Shown here: positions 22,479 through 33,096 of the stretch, one piece after another
Numbering within the stretch: the stretch's first letter is position 1
Layout: every line of letters begins with the position of its first letter
Origin: Lichtheimia corymbifera B2541
Taxonomy: Eukaryota; Mucoromycota; Mucoromycetes; Mucorales; Lichtheimiaceae
Assembly (NCBI GenBank): GCA_000697475.1
Contig: JNEU01000836.1
Location: 226,668 to 290,667 of the forward strand
Length of the DNA: 64,000 nucleotides
Reading direction: 5' to 3'
Program-made: the position numbers and the translations under genes
The notes under the pieces: generated by a model
What the model saw: only the letters and a program-made list of their open reading frames with translations
Told to the model about the DNA's origin: nothing
Database searches by the model: none

Positions 22479-22790
22479 TTAGCGATTCATAAGGAAACAT
22501 GATCGAATGACATGGTATTCTGCAGCGTCATTGATAGTTTTCAATAAAAAAACAGCCCTTCTTAGGAGCTAAATGTAAAGAGGAGCATTAATCAATCCAG
22601 TGAAAAAAACAAAAAAACAAAAAAACGTCTCGTACCTGCAACATAAAAGCACTCGCTATACCCGTTGCATTCATCTGGGTTTGTGATATCGCCACATTTT
22701 TCTCCTTTAGGGAGATCCTTGTAAAAGCTGCTCGCATTGTGTAGCAAAGATGGTAGCCATGGCAACGAGTAGCGTGGATAACTTCATCAT
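22479..22790 (-). pseudogene. P3: P-type secreted peptide gene with two-base frameshift
   Basis: Exon 1 is 22790-22636 and exon 2 is 22568-22479. Relative to P2, two bases are missing at about 22740, at the end of the signal-peptide region. The frame then stops at codon 26, before any cysteine of the mature part is read. Beyond the lesion the three exon-1 cysteines, a GTACGA donor, a good TTTAG acceptor and an exon 2 with the fourth cysteine are all still recognisable. Its exon 2 is the best guide to the ancestral P structure. It pairs divergently with Q4. Confidence 0.7.
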
Positions 22791-23672
22791 TACAGATATA
22801 GCGAGCTAGTCTTGTTTCGTCGTGTCGCGTTGGATACCAACGTTGACCGGTTTTACATATGTAGTTTTTACTTCCCAATGACTTTACGTTTTTACATTAG
22901 AAGGGTGTTCTGCTGCAATAACGCCAAAGGCCAAAAAGGGGGTTTACTACTTTATACAGTTCTATTTGTATAGTATGCTTCAGGATATGCAAAAGCAAAG
23001 AAACCCTCGAAAAAAAAGTGAGATCGAATTTAGATGTCCTACAAGCACCTCTTAAAAGAATAGCTTTGTGACCCATAATACAACAGGCGTCGTCGTTCTT
23101 CGTCATGAGTGAGTATCGACAGAGATTGAATCCACGGCTCATTAAAATGGATGCATTCTATTTGGTATGTATTCCACCGCCGTATGCATTAGACATGCCT
23201 TGAACGGCGAGAAGCCCATTGCAGGGACATCCCTTTCCGCTGCATTGTTAAGCACAATGTGTGTACATAAAAACATGCACCAAACGCCAATTCGCCAAGA
23301 CGAGCATCCAGCCTTCCTCGCATATCCTGGCACTTTTGTTGGAATCTGATCAAAGAGTGAGTACATCTTTGCTATTTTCATTAGGCCTATATGGTTTACG
23401 GATCTGATCCATATCAATGCTTGTTGACAGTGGACGACCTTCTTGATGTATGAAAAGGACAGCTACATGCGGTTTCGCCATCTTCTCCTCTCAGGAGGTG
23501 TTTTATGTGCATATCAACAAGCGATCCAACGCCACTTGTACTTTGAAGCGGTTCTTGGTTTTGTATGTGATGGGTACTACATAATAATGTGGATCCTCCA
23601 TGGTTAACTGGTGTGTTAAAATCCCCATCCAAAAAGATAAGATTGCCCAGGAAGAAGCTGTGAGCATACCAA

Positions 23673-23680
23673 TATAAATG
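23673..23680 (+). promoter_or_regulatory. TATA element of Q4
   Basis: TATAAATG 67 nt before the Q4 start, preceded by GGAAGAAGCTGTGAGCA; same layout as Q1-Q3. Confidence 0.6.
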
Positions 23681-23739
23681 AGCAACGTTGATATTCTTCC
23701 ATACATAGCCAACAACCGCATCACCCCGCTGTCCTTTCA

Positions 23740-23997
23740 ATGAAGTTATCTGCTTTAGTCCTTGCCACTGCTGCCATTATTGCCACAGCGAGTGCCGTTA
23801 AAGAACTCGGTCCAAATCAATATTGTCACTATATAGAAACACAAGCTACGTGTGAAGAGTACACAAAGCAGTGTGCATGGGAGAGTGGTAAGTTGCATCA
23901 TTATTCCAAGTTGGCTCGTTTTCATAGCAATCTGATGTGTTTACTTGTAGTTAACAAAATTTGTCATGCTATTGGTGAATTTGAAGACGGTGATTAA
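23740..23997 (+). CDS. Q4: small secreted four-cysteine protein (64 aa)
   Basis: Function unknown. Exons 23740-23887 and 23951-23997 give 64 aa. Signal peptide MKLSALVLATAAIIATASA; mature start V-K-E-L-G-P-N-Q-Y-C. Cysteines C-x8-C-x6-C-x8-C with A-W after the third; short acidic tail (EFEDGD). The phase-1 intron begins GTAAGTTGCATCATT, like its paralogues. It is the last gene of the array; the HAD hydrolase starts 290 bp downstream on the same strand. Confidence 0.77.
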   Translation: MKLSALVLATAAIIATASAVKELGPNQYCHYIETQATCEEYTKQCAWESGKLHHYSKLARFHSNLMCLLVVNKICHAIGEFEDGD

Positions 23998-24287
23998 GCC
24001 CACCGACGGACAATTATTTTGGTTTTTAACTTCGTAAACCGATGGGCTTGTCATATAGTATAGCCTGCAGCATATAATGTTTCTATACATAAGAGCATCA
24101 ATCGACCAAGTAAATGTCTTTTTATAACATACATATATCGAGCGTTTAAAAATATTGAGGATCAAATGTATAGCAGATGGAGATCACGTGACTAATACGA
24201 ATTTGCGGTGGTCGGTATTCATTGGCTGCATATGAATCTTCGCTTTCCTCTTTACTACCGCTTTCATAACAATAACGAGTCGTTGAC

Positions 24288-25875
24288 ATGTTCAGCTTGA
24301 CCCGGCTTTGCACTCGGGCAACACGCTCATTCTCTACCATTGCTCCGAGACAACAACGCAATGCAGCTGATTACGCCTTTGCTTTCGACATTGATGGCGT
24401 GGTTGTCAAGGTACGTACCTCACACAGGAACGTCAGTTTCAAGACTATGTAGCCTTACATGGATCCCATACACTCTATCCTTAGGGAAAACGCACCATTC
24501 CTCAAGCCAAAAAGTATGTACTTTATTTGTACATTCTTTTTCTTTTCTTTAACATGGTATTTTAGAGCTTTACAGATGCTTAATGGGGATAATCCAAGTG
24601 GAAGGTGAGTTTGTTGCTAGGTAATAGTAGGTGTGTTCTAATGGAATGACTTTTTTTTAAAGACGAGTGCCATTTGTTTTGCTCACCAATGGTGGAGGTG
24701 TTACTGAAGCTATCAAAGCGGCTCAAGTCAGTGAAATGCTCGATCTCGAGGTACGAAGGAGATAAGCAACATGATTCATATAATCCCCATCTCATTGTAT
24801 TTGTCTAGTAGATTCAACCCGAGCAAGTGATTTTGTCGCATTCGCCTATGCAAGCTCTCGTTCCACAATATAAGGACAAGACCGTTTTGGTTGTTGGTGG
24901 CCAGGATCGTGCAGCTTATGAAGTTGCCAAGCAGTAAGTATCCCACCACCACACGCCCATTCTTTTTCCCGTGTACCATGCTTACGCTTTCATCCTCAGG
25001 TACGGCTTTAATAATGTGGTCATTCCAGATGATATCCATTGCTGGCAGCCTCCAGTGTGGCCTTTTCGCTCAGCTGATCGGGATAGTGCTAACAAAGAGG
25101 TAAGTAATGTTGTTCAATGATCCCCCAATTCTTATTAATGAGGTTTATCAGGATGTCCCGGATTTTTCAAAGACACCGATCAGTGCTGTGATGATGTTCC
25201 ATGACTCGCGTGATTGTAAGTGATCAGGTTTATTCAAGATGCCATGTTGTCTTATTCTTTTGAAATAGGGGGTCGTGATATCCAAATCATGCTGGATGTT
25301 GTTTGTTCGCAAGGCGGTGTTGTTGGCACGCAAAAGACTGATTTTGGCATTCAAGATATCCCAGTCTACTTTTCCAATGTAAGTTAGTCAATGCACCCTC
25401 CTCTCAAGCAATAGAACTGATCCACGATGATATATAGAATGATGTTGTAAGTAGGATGATGATATGTGCTATTGCAAAGGACTCATAGGTGGGTGTGTAG
25501 GTATGGAGTACCGAATTCCCGGTACCACGACTCGGTCAAGGTTCATTCAAAGCCGCAGTTGAACAAGTTTATTATACTTTGACGGGTGAACAACTTCAAT
25601 CTACATCCTATGGCAAGCCTCATTCGACGACGTACACCTATGCTGAACGTGTTCTCGAATCATTGCAAGGATCCAAGCCTAAGCGTGTTTATGCCGTGGG
25701 CGATAATCCAGCAGCCGATATCAAAGGAGCCAGTGACTATGGATGGTCCAGCGTGCTTGTTCGCACAGGTGTTTTCCGTGGACCTGGTAACTCGACGTTA
25801 TATCCAGCCAGTGCAGTTGTCGATCATGTCGGACACGCTGTTGAATGGGTGCTGAGCCAAGAAGGCGATTTATAG
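24288..25875 (+). CDS. HAD-superfamily IIA hydrolase of the CECR5/YKR070w type
   Basis: Predicted phosphatase-like hydrolase; family members are mitochondrial and of uncertain substrate. Ten exons: 24288-24410, 24485-24513, 24566-24604, 24663-24750, 24812-24933, 25000-25099, 25152-25215, 25269-25378, 25438-25446, 25501-25875, giving 352 aa. The N-terminus (MFSLTRLCTRATRSFSTIAP) looks like an import sequence. HAD motif I is FDIDGVVVKG, motif II region is LLTNGGG, and the C-terminal motif is VGDNPAADIKGA. The ninth exon is only 9 nt (AAT GAT GTT). It is needed to give S-N-N-D-V-V-W, matching the family pattern NPDLxW; both flanking introns (59 and 54 nt) have GTAAGT donors. Confidence 0.9.
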
Positions 25876-25966
25876 CAAGGATAGAATTTCATAGACAATA
25901 AAAATGTGCAGGAATATGATCATGACCCAGAATGTGTGTCTCTTTTTTGTTCGTTACACCTACAAC

Positions 25967-27285
25967 ATGAATTCAGCAGCAGTACAAGCTCCAGCTTATG
26001 TCTTTCGAAAACATACCGCTCCTGTCAATGCAGCAACACTTTTCGCTAATGACCAGTATCTAGCATCCAGGTAGAAACAACCTGCTCAAAAACGAAAGCT
26101 TTGTCTAATGGTTGCCATGGTAGCGATGCAAGTGGCATGGTGTTGATTTGGAAAATGCGTTCGCGTCGCGTCATGCTCGAGTGGCAAGCACACGAAAAGG
26201 ACTGCACACATATCGTGGTGTATGACAACGGAAGCAGATTAATAAGGCAAGTAGTGTATATGAAGCATGGATGAGCATGGTTGCTTATGCAGTGAGTTTT
26301 TAGTCAGGGCCGTGACAATATGATCCATGTTTGGGGACTCTTGTTGGAAGTCGATGGCAGTTCATCCAAGGAGCTGTTGCAATCTATTCCTTATGTATCT
26401 CTCAACTTCTGCCGCTTATCTCTTTGCAAGCATCAAGGTAAAAAGGAAGATCACATGGAATTGCTACACGGTGATTAATGCATCACTTTTTTCAGGTGAC
26501 ACGCTGGTTGCACTTCCCTTTCGAGGAGATACTACAAGCGTTAAGTTCAACCTACAACAAGATTCAGCCCTTTTGCTAATATTCATCCTTCATATGATAG
26601 ATCGACGTATATTGCTTGGAAAAGGATCGATGGATATACCATGGTGTAGGCGAGGAAGAGAAGGAACAACGAAGGCTATGCATGGCAGTGCAGCTATTTT
26701 CAAGGGGATTCAATGTCTATTGTTTGGCTGGCTATGAGGATGGATCTGTCTGTTTATGGCAAATGGATCAGAAACGACTTTTATGGGATGTAAAAGAGCA
26801 TTCAGAGCCCAGTAAGTGAACGAGAAGGAGCATCTTGAATGGATATTAAAAATCTTATCCAAATAGTTCTTGACCTGGCTGTGGATATGGATCATCAACA
26901 TGGCATCTCAACTTCGGCCGGCAGAGAACTAGTCAAGTACGCGTTGTTTGGTAATCCAGAGGCACCAGCGGTGAACAAGACATTGGCCAAAAAGTCTGGG
27001 TTGAACACGGTCGCCATTCGACACGACAATAAGATTGTTGCTACGGGTGGGCTTGATGGAAGGTAAACATTTGGATTTGTACACTCTCCTTTTCGATATT
27101 CATGATCCCTTTTGTTTAGGATACGCGTATTCTCATTCAAGTCCTTGAAACCTTTGGCAGTGCTATCCTATCATCGTGAAAGCATTTATTCGATTGGCTT
27201 TGCAGAGAAGATGAATGACAGCGTGGATCATTGGCTGATAGGCGCATCAAAAGATACCCGGATCAGCATGTGGAGCCTGTATTGA
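25967..27285 (+). CDS. ASA1: ASTRA-associated protein 1-like WD40 protein
   Basis: Asa1 is a WD-repeat subunit of the ASTRA/TTT complex that stabilises PIK-like kinases (family knowledge). Exons: 25967-26070, 26124-26246, 26304-26437, 26496-26539, 26601-26811, 26867-27062, 27120-27285; 325 aa. WD signatures visible: YLASSDASGMVLIWKM, QGRDNMIHVWGL, GYEDGSVCLWQM, TGGLDGRIRVFS, GASKDTRISMWSL. Starting with FRKHTAPVNAATLF is typical. The second intron (26247-26303) has a GC donor (GCAAGT). Assignment to ASA1 rather than another small WD40 protein rests on the C-terminal repeat pattern; moderate certainty. Confidence 0.75.
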
Positions 27286-28100
27286 TGAAGATGAGACTGC
27301 TGGGCGGTTGAAACCAAAGATAGCGGCGCATGCAACTATAGTACAAATAGCATTATCGTACGCCAAGTACATAAAAACATGATACAGTCATTCCGTATTT
27401 TCCTTTTGGGGACGCGTCATGTTGTTGCATGATCTGCGCATTTATGCATTTAGAAGACCGTGCTTGTATGTATAGAAATGTTGGAAGCTGAAAGGGATAG
27501 CTTTTTTGTCGGTTCTACTTTCAGGAGCGTAACACGCATCCGACTTTATGGATTTTTTTTCGTTCTGGGATATAATCTTGTCACTGCATGTCAGAAATGA
27601 TGTATTTATATATATCACGGGGGAAAAGGTAAAGGAAAGTGAGAGAGGGGATGATGGACCATGCACCCTGTGCAGCTAAACCCAAAATGACCCATTGTGT
27701 AACGTAACATGCATCGTCATAGCCAACATCATCTATGGCTGTTGTACCTTTTGAATCCTTGACAACTCTTAATGAACAAGCAAATCATGTATGCAATGCA
27801 TATGCCGGATTTCACGTTTGAAAAGTAAAGGTGTAGTATATCTTTTGAAATCACCGAAAAGCTGAATGCAAGGTAATGCATGATTAATGTAACTCGTACA
27901 ACTTTGCCAAAACGCCCATGCAAGGTTCATACTCTACTTGGTACACGGGGAGAGACAAACATGTGCCTATTTCATGTATTATGGTGTGCGGGGCTGCATC
28001 ACACACATCCGCTCCTTTGGTTTACGTATATAGGTTTCTTTCTTTTGCTTTTTGCTCTTTTCTCTTTCTCACTCATCCACTCTTGATTTCATCATCCACC
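27286..28100. other. Intergenic between ASA1 and glutamine synthetase
   Basis: Non-coding as far as I can tell. The last 100 bp before 28101 are CT-rich (TCTTTTGCTTTTTGCTCTTT), a typical fungal 5' leader. No repeat seen. Confidence 0.4.
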
Positions 28101-29766
28101 ATGACTGCAGACTCGCCAACTATGGTTGCCACTTTGGACAACATTGAAGAGCTCCTCAAAGATGATACCAAGGTCAAGATTGCTGTTTTGGATATGGACG
28201 GCGTTTTACGTGGCAAAATGATCAACAAGACGCGCTTTTTACAAACCCTTACCAATGGATTTGGTACTACTCTTGACACCCCAAGATGGCTATAGGTGGT
28301 GCTTACACACGTCTCTCTATAGGCTTTTGCAGTGTATTATTTGGATGGGATATCCAGGATCGCATGTACTTTGAAAAGACTGAATTCAATGACGAGGAAG
28401 GCGGTTTTGGTGATATGATATGCAAAGTGGATCTCAAATCATACCGACGTATCCCCTGGGAGCACAACACGCCTTTCTTTTTGGTGGATGTATATCATCC
28501 TCGAACCAAGGAACCTATTTTCTGCAGTCCACGCGGCTTGGTACGTGATGCTGAGAAAGGATTTCAGCAAGAATTGGGCTGTACGCCTTTTATTGGTATT
28601 GAGCTGGAGTTTTTCTGCTTCAAAGGTATGTATATATAAAAGCTGCTTTTATTATATGTCAAGTTTCTGACTTTTTTATCTATAGAAACACCCGAGACGT
28701 TGGCAACCAAGGGATTTGTCAACCGTACGCCATTGACATTGGGCAACTTTGGCTTTTCCTTTTTGCGACCTACACAAAACCAAGAGTTTTACTATCATGC
28801 ATATGACTGGTTACGTGAGTTCAATATTGAATTGGAGGCATGGCACACTGAAATGGGTCCTGGTATCTATGAGGCGGCTGTGGCGTACCGAAATGCAAGC
28901 GAGGCGGGTGATCGTGCTGCTCTCTTAAAGACATCCATGAAACAAATTGCACTTCAACACGGCTTGATGGCTACCTTCATGGCCAAGCCTGATCAGGGCC
29001 ATATGGGATGCTCCGGTCATATGCACATTAGTCTCAAAGATGAGCAAGGGCGAAACCTGTTTACACCACGCGATGCATCAGATGCATCAGACATACATCC
29101 TGAAATGAGTAAGACCATGGTGCACTTTTTGGCTGGTGTCTTGCGTGCTCTTCCAAGCATTCTTGCCGTCTTGGCACCCACCGTCAATAGGTAAGGGGTT
29201 GGTGAGAGTGCAAAAAGAGAGCCTCTTGTTGATTGATTGATTGATCCATGTATATAGCTACAAGCGATTGGTGGAAAATCAATGGGCGCCTGTCACCGTG
29301 AGTTGGGGTATTGAAAACCGTATGGGTGCCATCCGAGTTATTGTTCCTCCTTCCGCATTACCTAATGCAACGCGTTTGGAAGTGGTAATGTGATATCATT
29401 CATTGATATGTATCTATCATCTCATTGCATTTTTGTTTCTTGTAGCGTGTTCCAGGATCTGATGTAAACCCTCCTCTTGCCATGGCAGCCATCCTTAAAG
29501 CTGGTCATTGGGGTATCAAGACAAAGCAAACGGTACCTGTTCCACCCCTGGATCATGGTAAAGAAAAGGCATCATCAGGTGGAGCTCGACTCGCTCGAAA
29601 TTTGCAAGAGGCCGTCATTGCTATGGGTGAACAAGATTCAATTGCTCGTAAAGTGCTCGGAGACGCCTTTGTGGACCATTACATTGTGAGCCGCAAACAT
29701 GAATGGAACCTATACCAAAGTGCTGTGACGGATTATGAGCTCAAGCGATACTTTGAGCTGATCTAA
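28101..29766 (+). CDS. Type-I-like glutamine synthetase family enzyme (GlnA/FluG-type catalytic domain)
   Basis: ATP-dependent ligase of the glutamine synthetase superfamily. Fungal members outside the main GS-II enzyme may act on amines or polyamines rather than ammonia. Exons 28101-28263, 28323-28625, 28686-29190, 29258-29384, 29446-29766 give 472 aa. The beta-grasp N-domain reads VKIAVLDMDGVLRGK. The catalytic domain shows GIELEFFCFK, a metal-binding WHTEMGPGIYEAAV (ExExxPGQ-like), HGLMATFMAKPD, the conserved MGCSGHMHIS (GSGxHxH-like), and SWGIENRMGAIRV near the adenylylation/active-site Arg region. The length fits GS-I. Substrate cannot be told from sequence. Confidence 0.87.
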
Positions 29767-29944
29767 AACGAGTCATTTTCATCATACATAGTAAAACAGA
29801 AAAGATTTTATTACTTTTATCGTCATCCATGGAAGACTAAAGGCTGCAAAGGGAAAAAGAGAAAATCATACATAAAGCAGGTTTTGAATGTGATGGAAAA
29901 AAAGTGGTATATGTACAAAGCACAGTGAGTGTTGGTAAACAAGA

Positions 29945-30278
29945 TTAGGTAAACATACAAGTCGGCGGCATTATGGGGGTGATGATGTTGTCGGTGCGGC
30001 AGCGGATGGGATATACCAGGGAAACGAAAGGCTTGGGAGAAACAAGCATAGCGAACAAAACAACAAACAGCATTTTGAAGAGGGTGTTGTTACTTGGGCC
30101 TAAGTAGTCCACAAGTGCCACGAGAATGCCCATACTATAAACGTTCATCATGTCAATGAGCAGACCGAAATGGGTGGGGGTTTCTTTGTCTTACATACCT
30201 GGCCACAATGAGTGCTATTTCATGCCGTAACAATGACAAGGATAAGATACGTAAGAAAAAGAACCAATGCTTCGTCAT
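29945..30278 (-). CDS. Small membrane protein, two predicted membrane segments (89 aa)
   Basis: Not recognised. Exon 1 30278-30199 and exon 2 30134-29945 join in phase 2 to an 89-residue protein beginning MTKHWFFFLRILSLSLLRHE. Hydrophobic segments lie at about residues 20-35 (IALIVASMGILVALVDYL) and 42-58 (LFKMLFVVLFAMLVSP). The C-terminus is polar. Donor GTATGT and acceptor TTTATAG are good, and the GS gene is convergent. A different splicing of the same region in another frame (30370-29945) would give a 42-aa CCHC-knuckle-like peptide, which I consider a coincidence. Confidence 0.5.
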
Positions 30279-31506
30279 GCAAGAATAATAATACATACCA
30301 TTGACCACCAGATAAATTGATGGGCTGAACGTTGGATGTTGGGCTGGGGTTCACGAGACCGTGCATGACTCTTTGAAGGGTTGTGTGTGGTTAAAATCAA
30401 GAATTGTGGGGTAAACGGTGTGCATGCAAGATGCTTAAATACTCTCTCTGTGGGGTGTGTTGATGTATTGTGAGGATAGTGAGTAATCAATCAATTGTAT
30501 CCATTTTGTGCAGCTTGTCATGTACTAAAAAAGATAAACAAATTTTGATTTTGAAACAAGCTTGGAAGAGAGCATGTAAGATCATGCAGCCGTGTTTCTG
30601 CTACAATCCCATTTCTTTGTTCACGACATCAAACATAAAAATGCAATACAGTGTTTGCCAAAATGAGCTCGAGGATAGAGCATCCATCCTTGATGATTCA
30701 AATAAAAGAGAAAATGAAAGACACGCACACACACAGAGCCGTCAACTCGAGACACGTCGGAAGCCTTTCCGTCATGACGTTTAACATTTCCGAGGCCCAA
30801 ACATCCATGAGTTGCGCTACATCTTTGTGTTACATTCACACATCTCTCTCTCCATGGTTCATAGCTCGCTTGTGAGTTTATTTGCATCCTGAACAAGGAC
30901 CCCACGGATCATTCTAACTTTATTTCCATCTTTTGTCTCAGATCACCGCCATCCTCTTTAGGCTTTTCCCTTTTTATCCTCCTCCTGGAAACGAGATGTA
31001 TCCTTGTATACGGTAGCACAATATATGCTTTTGACACACATCATATCCGTCATGCCGCCCATTTGTTGCATATATTAATCTTTGTTGAAGTGTTGTTGTT
31101 GTTAAAAGTCGTCAAAAGGCAGTCCGCCTATAAGAGAACGCGCGCTCCCAATATTGTTAAGAGGTGGGTTGCTCACACGAGATGGGGTAAACAGAATGCT
31201 GACAAACATGTCAGAGTTAAACTTGTGGCAAAAGAAGGATCTCCTTGGTAACAGGTGTGCCAGCAGGTGGACAGCATCAGCTCATTGGTGCTTGGGTGAT
31301 ACGCAGACTCTGTCAAATTGTTACTAGCGACACCATCACATCTAAAAAAGTACGAGATGAAATAACAGTACCCCGCGTGGCGTAGAACTTTCTTGTCGCA
31401 GATATGTATACACACACACATACGCACCCACACACACGCACACATTCACACTCCAGTCAAAATCGCCTCATTTTTTTGAAAATGCAATATATTTTGTCAT
31501 AGATTT
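30279..31506. other. Long intergenic stretch
   Basis: No gene that I can support. Contains a CA-rich microsatellite at about 31408-31446. Short open frames on both strands lack motifs. Confidence 0.35.
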
Positions 31507-32805
31507 CTAATCCCTCCTTTGCTGTTCTTCTGTCATGTTGTTTTGGTCACCCTCTTGCTTGTCACTTGGTTCAAAATCCATATCCCCGGTGTTTAAGAAT
31601 TCGCTAACACTGCCGCCATCATCTTCTTGACCCGTGTTGACCATCTCGTTGAAGAAATCGTTACTGTTGTCATCGTCATTTCGGTTTGCATTATTGTTGT
31701 CACCACCGCTCCTGTCGTCTTGTGATGGGTAAGACTGGAATAGATCCATATTCGTTGGTCCTGATTGTGATTCTCCATCTCTGGCTGCTGCTACTGCTGC
31801 TGGGGTCATTGATCCACTGCTTTCCCTCGTGTTGTTGTTGTCTGACGAGGATGCGGCTGTGGTCGATGGTTGTTCTGGTTCCAATCCCGGGATTTGTACA
31901 GTGTGAACATTGCTCATTGTGTGCTCCACTTTAATGTCCGTCATTTGTTCAAATTGCTCTGTTGATTTTGACATGTCCTATGCGTATATATACACATCAG
32001 CGATCGTGTTCTCTCTCACAGCCTTCCTCATCATCATTATAATACCTCAGTTGTTGATGCATTATCCAATTGTGCCATTGCCTCCCAATAACGATTGCGC
32101 TTCTCCTCCACTGATTTCAATAGTTCTTGTTGCTTTGTGTTCCTTGCTTCAATAGCCTTTTGCTCTTCCTCCTATGTATATATACTCATATTAATACTTG
32201 ATCATCAAATCAATGACTTGTTTGTACTAACAATCAACTTGTTCAACTCGGCTTTGCTTTGTGCTACATCCAGTGGAGGTGGTGTGATAGAAGCTGTGAG
32301 GCATGGTGTTAGCAACCACACACACCACGGAAGCAAGCATGGATCATCACTTACAAGCATTATAGGGTGTGAATATTTCAGAAAGGTAATCGTGGTTGCG
32401 CTTGTAACGCGCCATAGCAATGTCACGTGCAGAGATATCATCAAGCTCATCTAGTATACAAGTGAGTCCATAGCACCACCAGCATATACCCATGTATACC
32501 TACCACCGGATGGTTCATCCCCATCTTCTATTACTCCACCACCTTGACGAGGTGTCTACCATATACTTGCTTGAATACAATGAACGTAATCGAATAGACC
32601 ATTTAACCATTACCTTGTTCTGAGCTCGTTTGCGATGCATCGATGGATCAGGTCCCATATTTCTGAAAGGTCCTTGTTGCATGTAGGGCATGCCCATTTG
32701 GGCAGGGCTCATTCCGCGTCCTGGAACAGGTGCTCCCATCATAGAAGGAGTTACGCCAGCCGCATTGGGTGGATGGCTGTAATAAAATGGCGGTGCGTTG
32801 CTCAT
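31507..32805 (-). CDS. SSR4-like subunit of SWI/SNF-RSC chromatin remodellers
   Basis: Exons 32805-32614, 32555-32504, 32450-32355, 32293-32232, 32171-32046, 31977-31507 join to 332 aa. A Pro/Met-rich N-terminus (MSNAPPFYYSHPPNAAG) leads into a conserved block, DELDDISARDIAMARYKRNH followed by DYLSEIFTPY. This resembles the C-terminal domain of fungal Ssr4, where 'ARY-x-RNH-x-x-x-x-EIF-x-PY' is characteristic. A predicted coiled coil (EEEQKAIEARNTKQQELLKS) and a disordered acidic Asn/Ser-rich tail follow. The ~200-residue N-terminal Ssr4 domain of Dikarya is absent. Family assignment is from memory of the motif. Confidence 0.6.
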
Positions 32806-33096
32806 GCTGTGTATAAAAAGGAAGCGCGTTGAACAAAAAAGAGGAGACTGACAGAGAGAGAGAGAGAGAGAGAGAGAGTGAAAGAACGACGACACAAATC
32901 AGGCTCGCTCATTGGCATGCCGCTTTTTTCCCCTTCCGCACGAGAAATAATGACTTTTTCTACTTGTATTATACGATAGTCATATGCCAATATTCAATGA
33001 TAAAACATAAAGTGTACTGAGCTCTTTTTATATGCAAATTGTAACGCTAATGTATATCGATGACTACTTTTTAAAAGAGAGGATAGGGATACATGT

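Noticed and set aside
11246..24000. Array as a transposon or viral insertion
   Set aside because: No transposase, reverse transcriptase, integrase or terminal inverted repeats are visible; tandem segmental duplication explains the layout.
29945..30370. Alternative three-exon model giving a 42-aa CCHC zinc knuckle
   Set aside because: The C-x2-C-x4-H-x4-C pattern is exact, but it requires a 16-nt exon. The two-exon membrane protein in the other frame has better structure, so coincidence is likelier.
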